From contig CAUYUJ010017773.1 in NCBI GenBank assembly GCA_963575745.1, positions 1 to 64,000 of the forward strand: a stretch of DNA of 64,000 nt. The letters run 5' to 3'. Within the stretch, counting starts at the first letter, position 1. Every line of letters starts with the position of its first letter. Below, piece after piece: positions 33,953-42,436 of the stretch. A program made the position numbers and the translations under genes. The DNA is from Prorocentrum cordatum (Eukaryota > Sar > Dinophyceae > Prorocentrales > Prorocentraceae). The notes under the pieces were generated by a model that searched no databases, had not been told where the DNA came from, and saw only the letters and a list, made by a program, of their open reading frames with translations.

Positions 33953-35645
33953 ACAAGAACGGGAAGCGTCGCTTTAGTCCACCAAGCATGTGGAAAATGC
34001 TCTGTTGTTGTTATGCCGCGCAATTATGCCGTGGCGCGCGTGTCGGCGTGCGTGCGGGGTGTGTTTTGCTGTGCTCCTGTGTGTTCTGCCGTGCTCCTGT
34101 TCTGCCGTGCTTCTGTGTTCTGCCGTGCCTCTGTGTGCTCTGTGTGTTCTGCCGTGTTCCTGTATCTGCCGTGCGGATCGTCGCGGTGATCGTTTTGGCA
34201 GAGCTTCTGGGCGCACACGGCAGAAAAAGATCAGGAGCACGGCAGAATAGGCCCCAAGAGCGAAGGAGCACGGCAGAAAAAGACCAGGAGCACGGCAGAA
34301 TAGACCCCAGGAGCTAAGGAGCAGGGCTGGATATGGATCAAATGCGAAGGAGTACGGCAGAGAAAGACCAGGAGCACGGCAGGATAGACCCCAAAAGCTA
34401 GGGAGAACGGCAGAGAGTGACCAGGAGCACGGCAGAATAGGCCCCAAGAGCGAAGGAGCACGGCAGAAAAAAAAACAGAAGCACGCCAGAGTAGACCCCG
34501 AGAGCTGAAGGAGTGCGGGAAACTAGACCCCAAGAGCGAAGGAGCAAACCAGAAAAAGACGAGGAGCACAGTAGAATAGAACCCAAAAGACAAGGAACAC
34601 GGCAGAATATGCCCCAAGTGCGAAGGAGCACGGCAGAAAATGACCAGGAGCACGGCATACCAAGACCAGCAGCACAACAAAATAGGCCCCATGAGCGAAG
34701 GAGCACGTCGGAAACAAACCAGGAGCATGGCAGGATAGACTCCAAGAGCTGCCGAGCACGGCAGAACTCTGACCAGGAGCACGGCAGAATAGACCCCAAG
34801 AGCTAAGGAGCACGGCGTAATAGGCCCCAAGAGCGAACAAGACGCCAGAAAAAGACCAGGAGCACGGCAGAAGATGCCCCAAGAGCTAATGACGACGGCA
34901 GAAAAGACCGAAACACAGCAGAAAAGGCCCGAGGAGCCAAGGAGTACGACAGATAAGACTAGGAGCACCGCAGAATAGGCCCGAAGAGCGAAGGAGCAAA
35001 CCAGAAAAAGACGAGGAGCACGGCGGAATAGAACCCAAGAGACAAGGAGCACGGCAGAAGATGCCCCAGGTGCGAAGAAGCACTGCAGAAAATGACCAGG
35101 AGCACGGCAGAATAGACCCCAGAGCTCAGGGGCACGGCAGAAAGAGACCAGGACCACGGCAGAATAGACCCCAGAGCTAAGGAGCACGGCAGAAAAAGAC
35201 CAGGAGCACGGCAGAATAGGCCCCATGAGCGAAGGAGCACGGCAGAAAAAAAACAGGAGCACGGCAGAATAGACCCCAAGAGCTGAGGAGCACGGCAGAA
35301 GAGGCCCGAAGAGCGAAGGAACACGGCAGAAAAAAACAGGAGCACGGCCGAATAGACCCCAAGAGCTAAGGAGCACGGCAGACGAGGCCCGAAGAGCGAA
35401 GGAGAACGGCCAAAAAAGACCAGGAGCACGGCAGAGTAGACTCCAAGAGCTAAGGAGGACGGCAGAAAAAAAACACCAGGAGCACGGCAGAACAGGCCCG
35501 AAGAGCGAAGGAGTACGGCGGAAGAAGACCAGACGGCAGAGTATACCCCAAGCGCTAAAGAGAACGGCAGATAGACCCCAAAAAGGAAGGAGCACGGCAG
35601 AAATGCGAGACGCTTGCGGCAGAGGAGCGCAGGAGCATGACAGGA
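33953..35645 (+). repeat. Satellite array A1 (AGCACGGCAG, ~53-bp unit), left part
   Basis: The unit is about GGAGCACGGCAGAATAGACC + CCAAGAGCTAAGGAGCACGG + CAGAAAAAGACCA. The first ~110 bases carry the unit in the opposite orientation (CTGCCGTGCTCCTGT). The array is homologous to A2 (53827-56813), both starting ACAAGAACGGGAAGCGTCGC, and is cut by the copia insertion. All minus frames are open and hydrophobic. Confidence 0.95.
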
Positions 35646-35650
35646 AGAAG

Positions 35651-35934
35651 AGTCGAAAACGCACTGGTAAGCCAAGATACATGTTCCGCCTTAGGCGCTC
35701 CCATATCCCAGGCTTTGGCTCATACCGCATGAGCAAGAGAGCAAGATGAAGCATGGGATCTGGAGTAAAGGATAGAAGGGGCATCTTCGATAGAAAGGTC
35801 TTTTCCGATCTCAGATGCGAGTAGTGCGCCTCGGTGAGGCACAATCACATGTTCGGCCGGGCCCGGCTTGAGCCAGGCACGGCAGCGGTGCGTGCTCGAT
35901 TTACATCTCGCCTTTAACCCTCTCCGTTTAAAGT
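35651..35934 (-). repeat. Copia 3' LTR, 284 bp
   Basis: Plus strand begins AGTCGAAAACGCACTGG and ends CTCCGTTTAAAGT; identical to 51755-52038 apart from three transitions. Termini do not follow the usual TG...CA. In element sense the base tract just before this LTR is pyrimidine-rich (CTCCTCCCCCTCCA) where a purine tract is expected. Confidence 0.95.
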
Positions 35935-36038
35935 TGGAGGGGGAGGAGACGAGCAAGCGCCGCATTTCTACATTACGCGGAAAAACAGTGCTACGCAACA
36001 GCGGCTGCCTACAAGGCAAGGGCGCGCGAGTAGCCTCG

Positions 36039-39000
36039 CTACCGGCGAGTTTCCTCGCTACTAAAGCGCACCTGCGCGCGGGTTTCCCCGCTAGCTCGGG
36101 AGGCAGGGCCGCCCTGAGACGACCTGCCCGCCCTATGCGGAGTATGTTTCTTCAGCTCGTGCTTGAAGGATTGCTGACCGGCCATTACCTGTAGGAGCAA
36201 CGCGCGGTCAATACTACCTTTGGTATGACCATCGGCAGTCATATCCCGCGTGTCACACCATTGGACGCTTTCAACGATTCCGCGCTCCATCATCTGGCGG
36301 ATCCAGCTGATGTGCCCAAGCAGAGTGCATTCTGTGGGCTTCTTCAGATCTTTGCTAGACAAAGACTTGAAGACAGACTCGGCATCAATAGTCAGAGTGA
36401 CTTTGATACATAGACCACCCAGTTCCAATATGTTCTTCAACTGTGTGGGGGTCAATGGTCCCGAGTGTAGCTCGTGGAGCGTTACAATGGTCGGGTAGCA
36501 GTCTTCCAAGTTGTGGGCTGCTGCCAGTGTTTCCGCAGAGTAGCTCGAACGCACCTGCAGTCGATGAGACTTGCAGTATGCGTCCACCAGGTGCACGACG
36601 GGTTTCCCCGCTTGCGTGTGGCCACGCCTCAGCAGGTTAGCCCCGCGGATACCGTAGCCTTTGACTTCGTCGTCTTCATCTCCGTTGAGACGACGATAGC
36701 CAGAATCGCTATGCAGGTCGACCTCTCCTGTTGGAGTCATAGCTTGATACACGATCTTCTTCGGACCTGCCTGCAATTTCCTGGTAACCGCGTTCAGTCG
36801 TCGTACCTGGATGTTTGTCGGTTCCTGGATACGTTGCAGTGAAACAACATAGACCATCAGCCATACCTGCGTGATCAACGCATAGGCTAGAGCGCCACGA
36901 AGACTGACGAACATATCAGAAATCGTCTTTGTCGCTTTGCTCTCAGGATCAGCGCCTGTGAGCTCTGGATGTGTGATAGGACGAAGTTGTTTGATGTATT
37001 CGTCCTGATCAAGAGTGACGCCCCCATCATCGGTCTTGTTGTACCGAACGGCACAATTTGTATATGTGTGCTTGTTCAGTTTGCACTTTCCAAACGTATA
37101 TTCAACACATTTGACGTACTTATCAATGGAATCTTCCTCCCCAGTCATATTGATGTCATCAACGTGTTTGGCTGTCAAGAGGTTTGAACTCATCTCGAAC
37201 TCTTCATCGCATGAAGTAGGCTGTAGTCCAAAGCTCCTGGTGATGGACCTGAGCTTCAGCGAGAATGCCCTGGGAGCATCCTTCGTGCCAGTCCCCGGCT
37301 TCAGGCACCGAAGACAATGCTTTGATTCGTCATATGACTCAAAGCCTGGCAATGTGCGAAGGACAGCTGCTGACCCAGGGGGTAGTGTGAAGCACACCAC
37401 ACGCTCTTTCTCGCCCGTTGCCGCGGCGAGCTCGCTATAGGTCAGTCCCTTCAAGAAAGCCATGTTGATATCCAGGGAAGCGATGATCCAAGCTTTGTTG
37501 CATGCAGCAGAACTTGCGAGCAGTCTCTGGTTTGACCTCCTTGCCGCGCCAGAGAAGGCTTCGACGTCGAAGGCTTCAATGTCCATGAAGCCACGAAGTA
37601 CCAAGCGTAACCTGATCGTCCGTTCCATTTCGCCCTTCTCGTTCTTGACAAACTTCCATTTGTATACATAACGTGAAGTCATGATGTTCGACGCTTTGCT
37701 CAAGTCAGTCATCTGGAAGCATTTGTTGTCAAGCCAAGCCTTCAATTCTGTGTAAAGGGCTTTGGAAACTTTGACCGGATTCGCTTGAGTGTCGGCCTTC
37801 GTGAGTAGGTCGTCTTCTTTGACGACCACGGCACGTTTGGAGGCAGCACTAACATATACTCGCATAGTTGTGACGCTGCTGTCATCCAACAATCGGTGTG
37901 GCTGCTCAGACAGGACGACCTTGGACATGTCTGCTGTGAAGCAAAGCTCGATGTACTTCCCGTGCTCGTCGGAGTCCAGATCATAGTGGCTGTCCGGATC
38001 AGTGGAGCACAGAGGAACGTAGTAAGAAGTGTCCATGTCGTATCCTGGCGGGTGACCCCGCACCGGCAAGTGGCCTTGCACATCTTCACAGGTCGTAGAG
38101 ACCAACACGCACTGTGAGTCTGTCATGTATGTAAGAACTGTGTGCGTGACTTCTTCTGTGTCAGCTTCAAGGAGTGTTCTGTCATCCATCAGTTCAGCAT
38201 ACCATGACTCCAAGACAAAGACATCCAGATCCTCTTCTGTTTCCTCTATGATGGTCGGGAGCCGACCATCATTCGCCGCAGGAGGCTGCTCAGGAGCAGC
38301 TGCTGGAGGTGGCTCGCTTGGTGGTGGACCATCAGCGAGTTCCTCAAACTTAGTGAGGTCTCGGTCGAATCCAGCAGGCGGCTTCTTGGATTTAAGACAC
38401 TGGATGATGCGTGAATGTGTAGACCCTGTGATGTCGTAGATGTTCATGGCAGTGCCATCAGCTTCATAATAATGAAAGCCAGGGGTCACATCGTTGTCAT
38501 AGTGCACTAGTGTACAGCTGTCTGCATAGGGTGCAGCAGGCAACTTAGTCAGGCTCTTAGCAAGTCGCACAGCAACCACGTTTTCAATGCGAAAATAGTT
38601 GCGAATGAGATATTGAAGAGCCAAGTGCACCTTAGGCGAGAGCCGGCTCGCAGCAGTCATCTGCAGTCGGCCCTGTTTCGCTGGTAGGTATCCGAAAGTC
38701 ATAGCGGGTTTCCCCGCTGGCAGACCGGCAATAAAGGCCAATACTGTCCGAAGGGCCGTATTGTCCGATCCTATCTCGCGGACCATCAGTGCTTCGATGT
38801 ACAGCGTATGTCGTGTGTCAGGATACTGTACTCGCACTTCGCGACTGCCGACCTTCACGATGACCTGGCCTCGGTCAGGTTCGTTGCGGATGACCGGGTA
38901 TGGACCACTCCATCCACCCCAGTCGTCTTTCGTGGTGGTCGGGCGATGATAGTCCACGAGATCTCCCTCTTTGTAGTGAAATTCACCCGTAGCAGTAGTC

Positions 39001-42000
39001 TTCGTACGAAGAGCCCTGTTCGTCTTGGCAACCGCAGTGGCCTGCGTGATTGCCTCCAGACTAACCCTCCTGATTGTCTCTTCCCTTGAGTGATCTGATG
39101 ATTCAGCGGACTGATCATGATCCAGGACAGGGAAATCGGGAAGCATAGCTGGTTGTCTGCCATACAGCGCATTATACGGAGACACTTCGTTGTAGAAGGT
39201 AAATGCGTTGCTGGCAAACAAGGCTTCATGTAAGAGACGAGTGAAATTCAGAGGAATATTCAATCTATTCAGTTCTTCTCCCATCACGTGTATGAGGTGT
39301 CGCAGGATGCCGCTCCTAGCTTCGATAGTCGTGGCGTGCTGGCCACGCGCTCGGATACGGAGCTCTGTTCCCTTGGATTTAAGGATGGCCTTTGCTGTAT
39401 CGTTATTCAGCGCTCCTTCCCCATCGGAGTATAGGATCTTAGCAGGGCCATGTTGCATCCAAGTTGTGTGATAGGCATCGAGAACAGCGTGCATAGTCTT
39501 ATCAGGAATCTCTGTGCCAGCTGCCCAGCGAATACAACGGTCGATGATGTGAAAGACAATGTGTTCCTGTTTGTAAAAGAAAAGATCACATTCGACTTCC
39601 TCGTTGAAACGTCCTGGCAGTGACACAGAAGGCATCACCGTGTTGCCTGGTTTCTCCCAGGCACGACATTCTCTACACGAGTCGCAAATACCTTTGATCA
39701 GACTCAAACGGGTTTCACCCAGACCAACCTTAGCTAGAATCATCCGCATCTTTGGTTCCTTGACATGAAACCATCTCAAGTGAAGCTTGCGGAGTTCTCG
39801 CTGCACTACAGCTGGGTCAAAGCTGCGCAGGTTTTGAAGGCTGCGCTGAACGTCGAAGCGAGTCCAATCAGGAAGCCTTGGCCTTGGCCTCGGCTCTGCG
39901 TGAGGCTGCGGCGGCGGTGGAGGATCACCTCCCTCCATGCGTCCGCGCCTTGCTGATACTTGCGGCAGTCTGCGGTGATCGTCAGAGCTGCCAGCGCCAG
40001 TGGTGTCACCATGAGCCCCCTCGGCCTTGGTGATGTCATGGCTGCTGGCGCCTGCGGTTGGATCGCCCTCACCGGGCCGTGGCGGCCTAGGCGCGCGTAT
40101 GCGCGCTTTCGCGGCCGGCGCCGCTTTCGCGGCTGGCGCCGCTTTTGCGGCTGGAGCCGCTTCCGCGGCTGGCGCCGCAGGAGCGGCTTGCCCCGCTGGG
40201 CGCGGCTGACCAAAGTTATCTGGCAGCTTCCATTTTTCGGCGAATCTGCATTGGCCAGATATCTTGGCATGGTGAGGATCGCTCTTCTGATATTCCTTCT
40301 TACAGCTTGGACAGTCCCAATAGTATGGTTCAACATCGTACCCTCGACACATCTTCGGATTCCTGCTGTGCCTTGGTGATTGTTTGTAATTGTTGTCTAC
40401 ACAGCCAGGGCACCCGAGACCGCCAGGTGGTGGTCGCAGGATTTCTCCGTTTGAGTGTCTCTGGATTGTTGGGTCGTCCAAGTCGTAGCCAGCACTGTTT
40501 GTTACGAACGCGTGACTGCGTCCGCGATTCGCGAATGGATCGCGACCATAAGCAAACAGATCTTTGGCGATTTGCACCGCATCAACGATCAATGACTGCA
40601 TTCTGTAAGTATATTGTGCTGCCCTTGCTAGTTCTTTGTTGCAAGCATTGGCGTGCACATGATTACCTGGACAACGCTTGCCTCTGAAAGGTGCCAACAA
40701 CTCTTCTTTGTTTGTCATCATTTGCGTTGGCTTGCGAATGTATTGCCCAAACGAATCTTTGAGACCAGTCGTGCATTGATCAATAATCGTTTGGCAAGTG
40801 ACCTTGCGTTGTGCCAGTTCCTTCCATGGTTGGATCTCATCTACCCACGTGCCCATAGGTTGTTCCCTGAGAAAGAAACGTCTTAAGTCGTCTTGTAATA
40901 GAGCGACTGTTCCGCAGAACGTGATGTGAGGCAGGTCCTCTTTGTGGTGTTTAAGCCACGTATCATGATTGACCTGTGCATTGAAGTATGAAGGAAGTCC
41001 AGTAGTTCTGCAGCTTGGCTGCAAAATCGTGATCTTGACAAAGCAAGTCTTGAGGTAGTGAAGGACTGCTCTTTGTACTTCCGAGTTTCCAAGGTCAACC
41101 ATAGATATCTTATCAAGGTTCCCGCCCGACGAGAGTCCCCTCTTGAAGGCTAATATGGATATACCACCCTTGCCCCCACATAATTCAAGCATGTCCACTT
41201 GATTGTTTCTGCCGTAGCATAGTGACTGGACCACCGAGAAGACATCAGCATGTGAGTCAGCGGGTTGCCCCGCCGGTAGCATCATGAAGATGTCCTCTGA
41301 TTCGCTGTCCGAGTCCGAGTCATCAAGAGGAACGTCGTTGAAATATGTGGAGCAGTCAAGCCCTTTGAGGTCCTCTCCACAATCGTCGTTACCGTCTTCC
41401 ACTTTCTTCGGGATTTTCTTCGGTTTGATGCCAGCCTCTTTGTCAGCTTTCTGCTTTTCTTTCTGTTTTATCCTGGCATCAGTGGGCAGCGCGGTTTCCG
41501 CGGAGAGATCCGCTGCGGAAGGATCCGCTGTTAGGTCAGGAAATGGCGGAATTTCAGAAAAGTTGGTGGGTCGCGTTTGGCAACGCTCAATCGAAGGGGG
41601 AGGAGACCGATCGTCATCGACGATCGTCACACGCTTTGGGCGTGGCCTTCGCGACTCACCGTCGCCGTGAAGGACTGGAGCCGGAGGCTCCCAGTACAAC
41701 CGAGTACTGATGTTTGTAACCCCATCAGGTAATGGAGCTACATAATTGTACCCAGTCAGCTGATCCTGAATTTTAATATCTTGAACGATCTTATTCGTGT
41801 CCAGGTCGGTCGTGACTCTACGAACAACATGGTCCCATTGAGGGCCCTTTTGTGGACATTGAACGTAGTGTCTTACCTTTTTGTCAACGCGCGTACACAC
41901 ACTGAGGTGCACCGCACTCCGCTCATTCCTAATCACGTTGGCTTTATTGAGTTGATCAAGGAAGCGTGCAGTGATGATAGCCAAGGTTTTATGCCGAAAC

Positions 42001-42434
42001 TCGGCACGTTGCTGATCTTGGTCATACCCATCCAAATCATGTTCTTTGTGTGAGCCACAAGTACATCTCCATAAGTTTAGCGGTATATGAGGACAAGATG
42101 TAGCAACTTGTATATAGGAACCACTGGGATACTTACTGGAGCGATCAAACTTGATACCGAAATGACAAAGTCTCATTCGTATGATGCTCAGCTTCAAATC
42201 TTCGATAACATCTTTGATCGGACCCTGTTTCCAGAAATACCCGGGTGGCCCCAGGATGACAATCTGCATTCTCAGAGCACGCGCTTTGATCAGGAGATTT
42301 TGTATACGTTGATAGTGGGGTCCCGCCCTCTTTCCTGGAGTACGAACGTACCAATCAGAGGGTGTGGCCACCCACAACATATTATAGTCTCCTGCCAACA
42401 AGTTTCCCAAATACTGTGTTCCAGTTGAAGTCAT
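36039..42434 (-). CDS. Copia ORF C: methyltransferase-like domains, integrase, reverse transcriptase, RNase H (2131 aa)
   Basis: ATG 42434-42432 overlaps the previous stop. Residues ~1-160 and ~405-600 look like two diverged copies of a methyltransferase-like domain. The second has DMLELCGGKGGISILAFKRG (motif I-like), ILQPSCRTTG and RKPTQMMTN...RCPGNHVH; the first keeps LWVATPSDWY and TCGSHKEHD. A zinc region follows (CPGC, CPSC, H, C; ~675-730). Integrase has the HHCC start (LHLRWFH...CDSCREC, ~880-920) and DDE Asp/Asp/Glu in VECDLFF, YSDGEG and TIEARSG. RT shows SLDINMAFLKG and AKHVDDINMTG (~1760). RNase H shows DLHSDSGY, SSYSAETLAA, TIDAESVF and DTRDMTADGHTK. All catalytic residues seem present. 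Confidence 0.9.
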   Translation of the reverse strand: MTSTGTQYLGNLLAGDYNMLWVATPSDWYVRTPGKRAGPHYQRIQNLLIKARALRMQIVILGPPGYFWKQGPIKDVIEDLKLSIIRMRLCHFGIKFDRSSKYPSGSYIQVATSCPHIPLNLWRCTCGSHKEHDLDGYDQDQQRAEFRHKTLAIITARFLDQLNKANVIRNERSAVHLSVCTRVDKKVRHYVQCPQKGPQWDHVVRRVTTDLDTNKIVQDIKIQDQLTGYNYVAPLPDGVTNISTRLYWEPPAPVLHGDGESRRPRPKRVTIVDDDRSPPPSIERCQTRPTNFSEIPPFPDLTADPSAADLSAETALPTDARIKQKEKQKADKEAGIKPKKIPKKVEDGNDDCGEDLKGLDCSTYFNDVPLDDSDSDSESEDIFMMLPAGQPADSHADVFSVVQSLCYGRNNQVDMLELCGGKGGISILAFKRGLSSGGNLDKISMVDLGNSEVQRAVLHYLKTCFVKITILQPSCRTTGLPSYFNAQVNHDTWLKHHKEDLPHITFCGTVALLQDDLRRFFLREQPMGTWVDEIQPWKELAQRKVTCQTIIDQCTTGLKDSFGQYIRKPTQMMTNKEELLAPFRGKRCPGNHVHANACNKELARAAQYTYRMQSLIVDAVQIAKDLFAYGRDPFANRGRSHAFVTNSAGYDLDDPTIQRHSNGEILRPPPGGLGCPGCVDNNYKQSPRHSRNPKMCRGYDVEPYYWDCPSCKKEYQKSDPHHAKISGQCRFAEKWKLPDNFGQPRPAGQAAPAAPAAEAAPAAKAAPAAKAAPAAKARIRAPRPPRPGEGDPTAGASSHDITKAEGAHGDTTGAGSSDDHRRLPQVSARRGRMEGGDPPPPPQPHAEPRPRPRLPDWTRFDVQRSLQNLRSFDPAVVQRELRKLHLRWFHVKEPKMRMILAKVGLGETRLSLIKGICDSCRECRAWEKPGNTVMPSVSLPGRFNEEVECDLFFYKQEHIVFHIIDRCIRWAAGTEIPDKTMHAVLDAYHTTWMQHGPAKILYSDGEGALNNDTAKAILKSKGTELRIRARGQHATTIEARSGILRHLIHVMGEELNRLNIPLNFTRLLHEALFASNAFTFYNEVSPYNALYGRQPAMLPDFPVLDHDQSAESSDHSREETIRRVSLEAITQATAVAKTNRALRTKTTATGEFHYKEGDLVDYHRPTTTKDDWGGWSGPYPVIRNEPDRGQVIVKVGSREVRVQYPDTRHTLYIEALMVREIGSDNTALRTVLAFIAGLPAGKPAMTFGYLPAKQGRLQMTAASRLSPKVHLALQYLIRNYFRIENVVAVRLAKSLTKLPAAPYADSCTLVHYDNDVTPGFHYYEADGTAMNIYDITGSTHSRIIQCLKSKKPPAGFDRDLTKFEELADGPPPSEPPPAAAPEQPPAANDGRLPTIIEETEEDLDVFVLESWYAELMDDRTLLEADTEEVTHTVLTYMTDSQCVLVSTTCEDVQGHLPVRGHPPGYDMDTSYYVPLCSTDPDSHYDLDSDEHGKYIELCFTADMSKVVLSEQPHRLLDDSSVTTMRVYVSAASKRAVVVKEDDLLTKADTQANPVKVSKALYTELKAWLDNKCFQMTDLSKASNIMTSRYVYKWKFVKNEKGEMERTIRLRLVLRGFMDIEAFDVEAFSGAARRSNQRLLASSAACNKAWIIASLDINMAFLKGLTYSELAAATGEKERVVCFTLPPGSAAVLRTLPGFESYDESKHCLRCLKPGTGTKDAPRAFSLKLRSITRSFGLQPTSCDEEFEMSSNLLTAKHVDDINMTGEEDSIDKYVKCVEYTFGKCKLNKHTYTNCAVRYNKTDDGGVTLDQDEYIKQLRPITHPELTGADPESKATKTISDMFVSLRGALAYALITQVWLMVYVVSLQRIQEPTNIQVRRLNAVTRKLQAGPKKIVYQAMTPTGEVDLHSDSGYRRLNGDEDDEVKGYGIRGANLLRRGHTQAGKPVVHLVDAYCKSHRLQVRSSYSAETLAAAHNLEDCYPTIVTLHELHSGPLTPTQLKNILELGGLCIKVTLTIDAESVFKSLSSKDLKKPTECTLLGHISWIRQMMERGIVESVQWCDTRDMTADGHTKGSIDRALLLQVMAGQQSFKHELKKHTPHRAGRSSQGGPASRASGETRAQVRFSSEETRR

Positions 42435-42436
42435 TA
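42432..42436 (-). promoter_or_regulatory. UAAUG stop-start overlap between ORF B and ORF C
   Basis: On the coding strand the ORF B stop TAA (42436-42434) shares its last A with the ORF C start ATG (42434-42432). UAAUG/AUGA overlaps are known sites of coupled termination-reinitiation in some LINEs and RNA viruses. Use here is inferred. Confidence 0.7.

Noticed and set aside
33974-34250. Cys-rich short ORFs at the array head (CCVFCRAPVLPC type)
   Set aside because: They are the inverted satellite unit read in frame; the same happens in A2.
37160-37200. Treating the copia element as a Ty3/gypsy or retrovirus-like element
   Set aside because: Integrase precedes RT and the RT box is HVDD, with no envelope ORF; this is the copia order.
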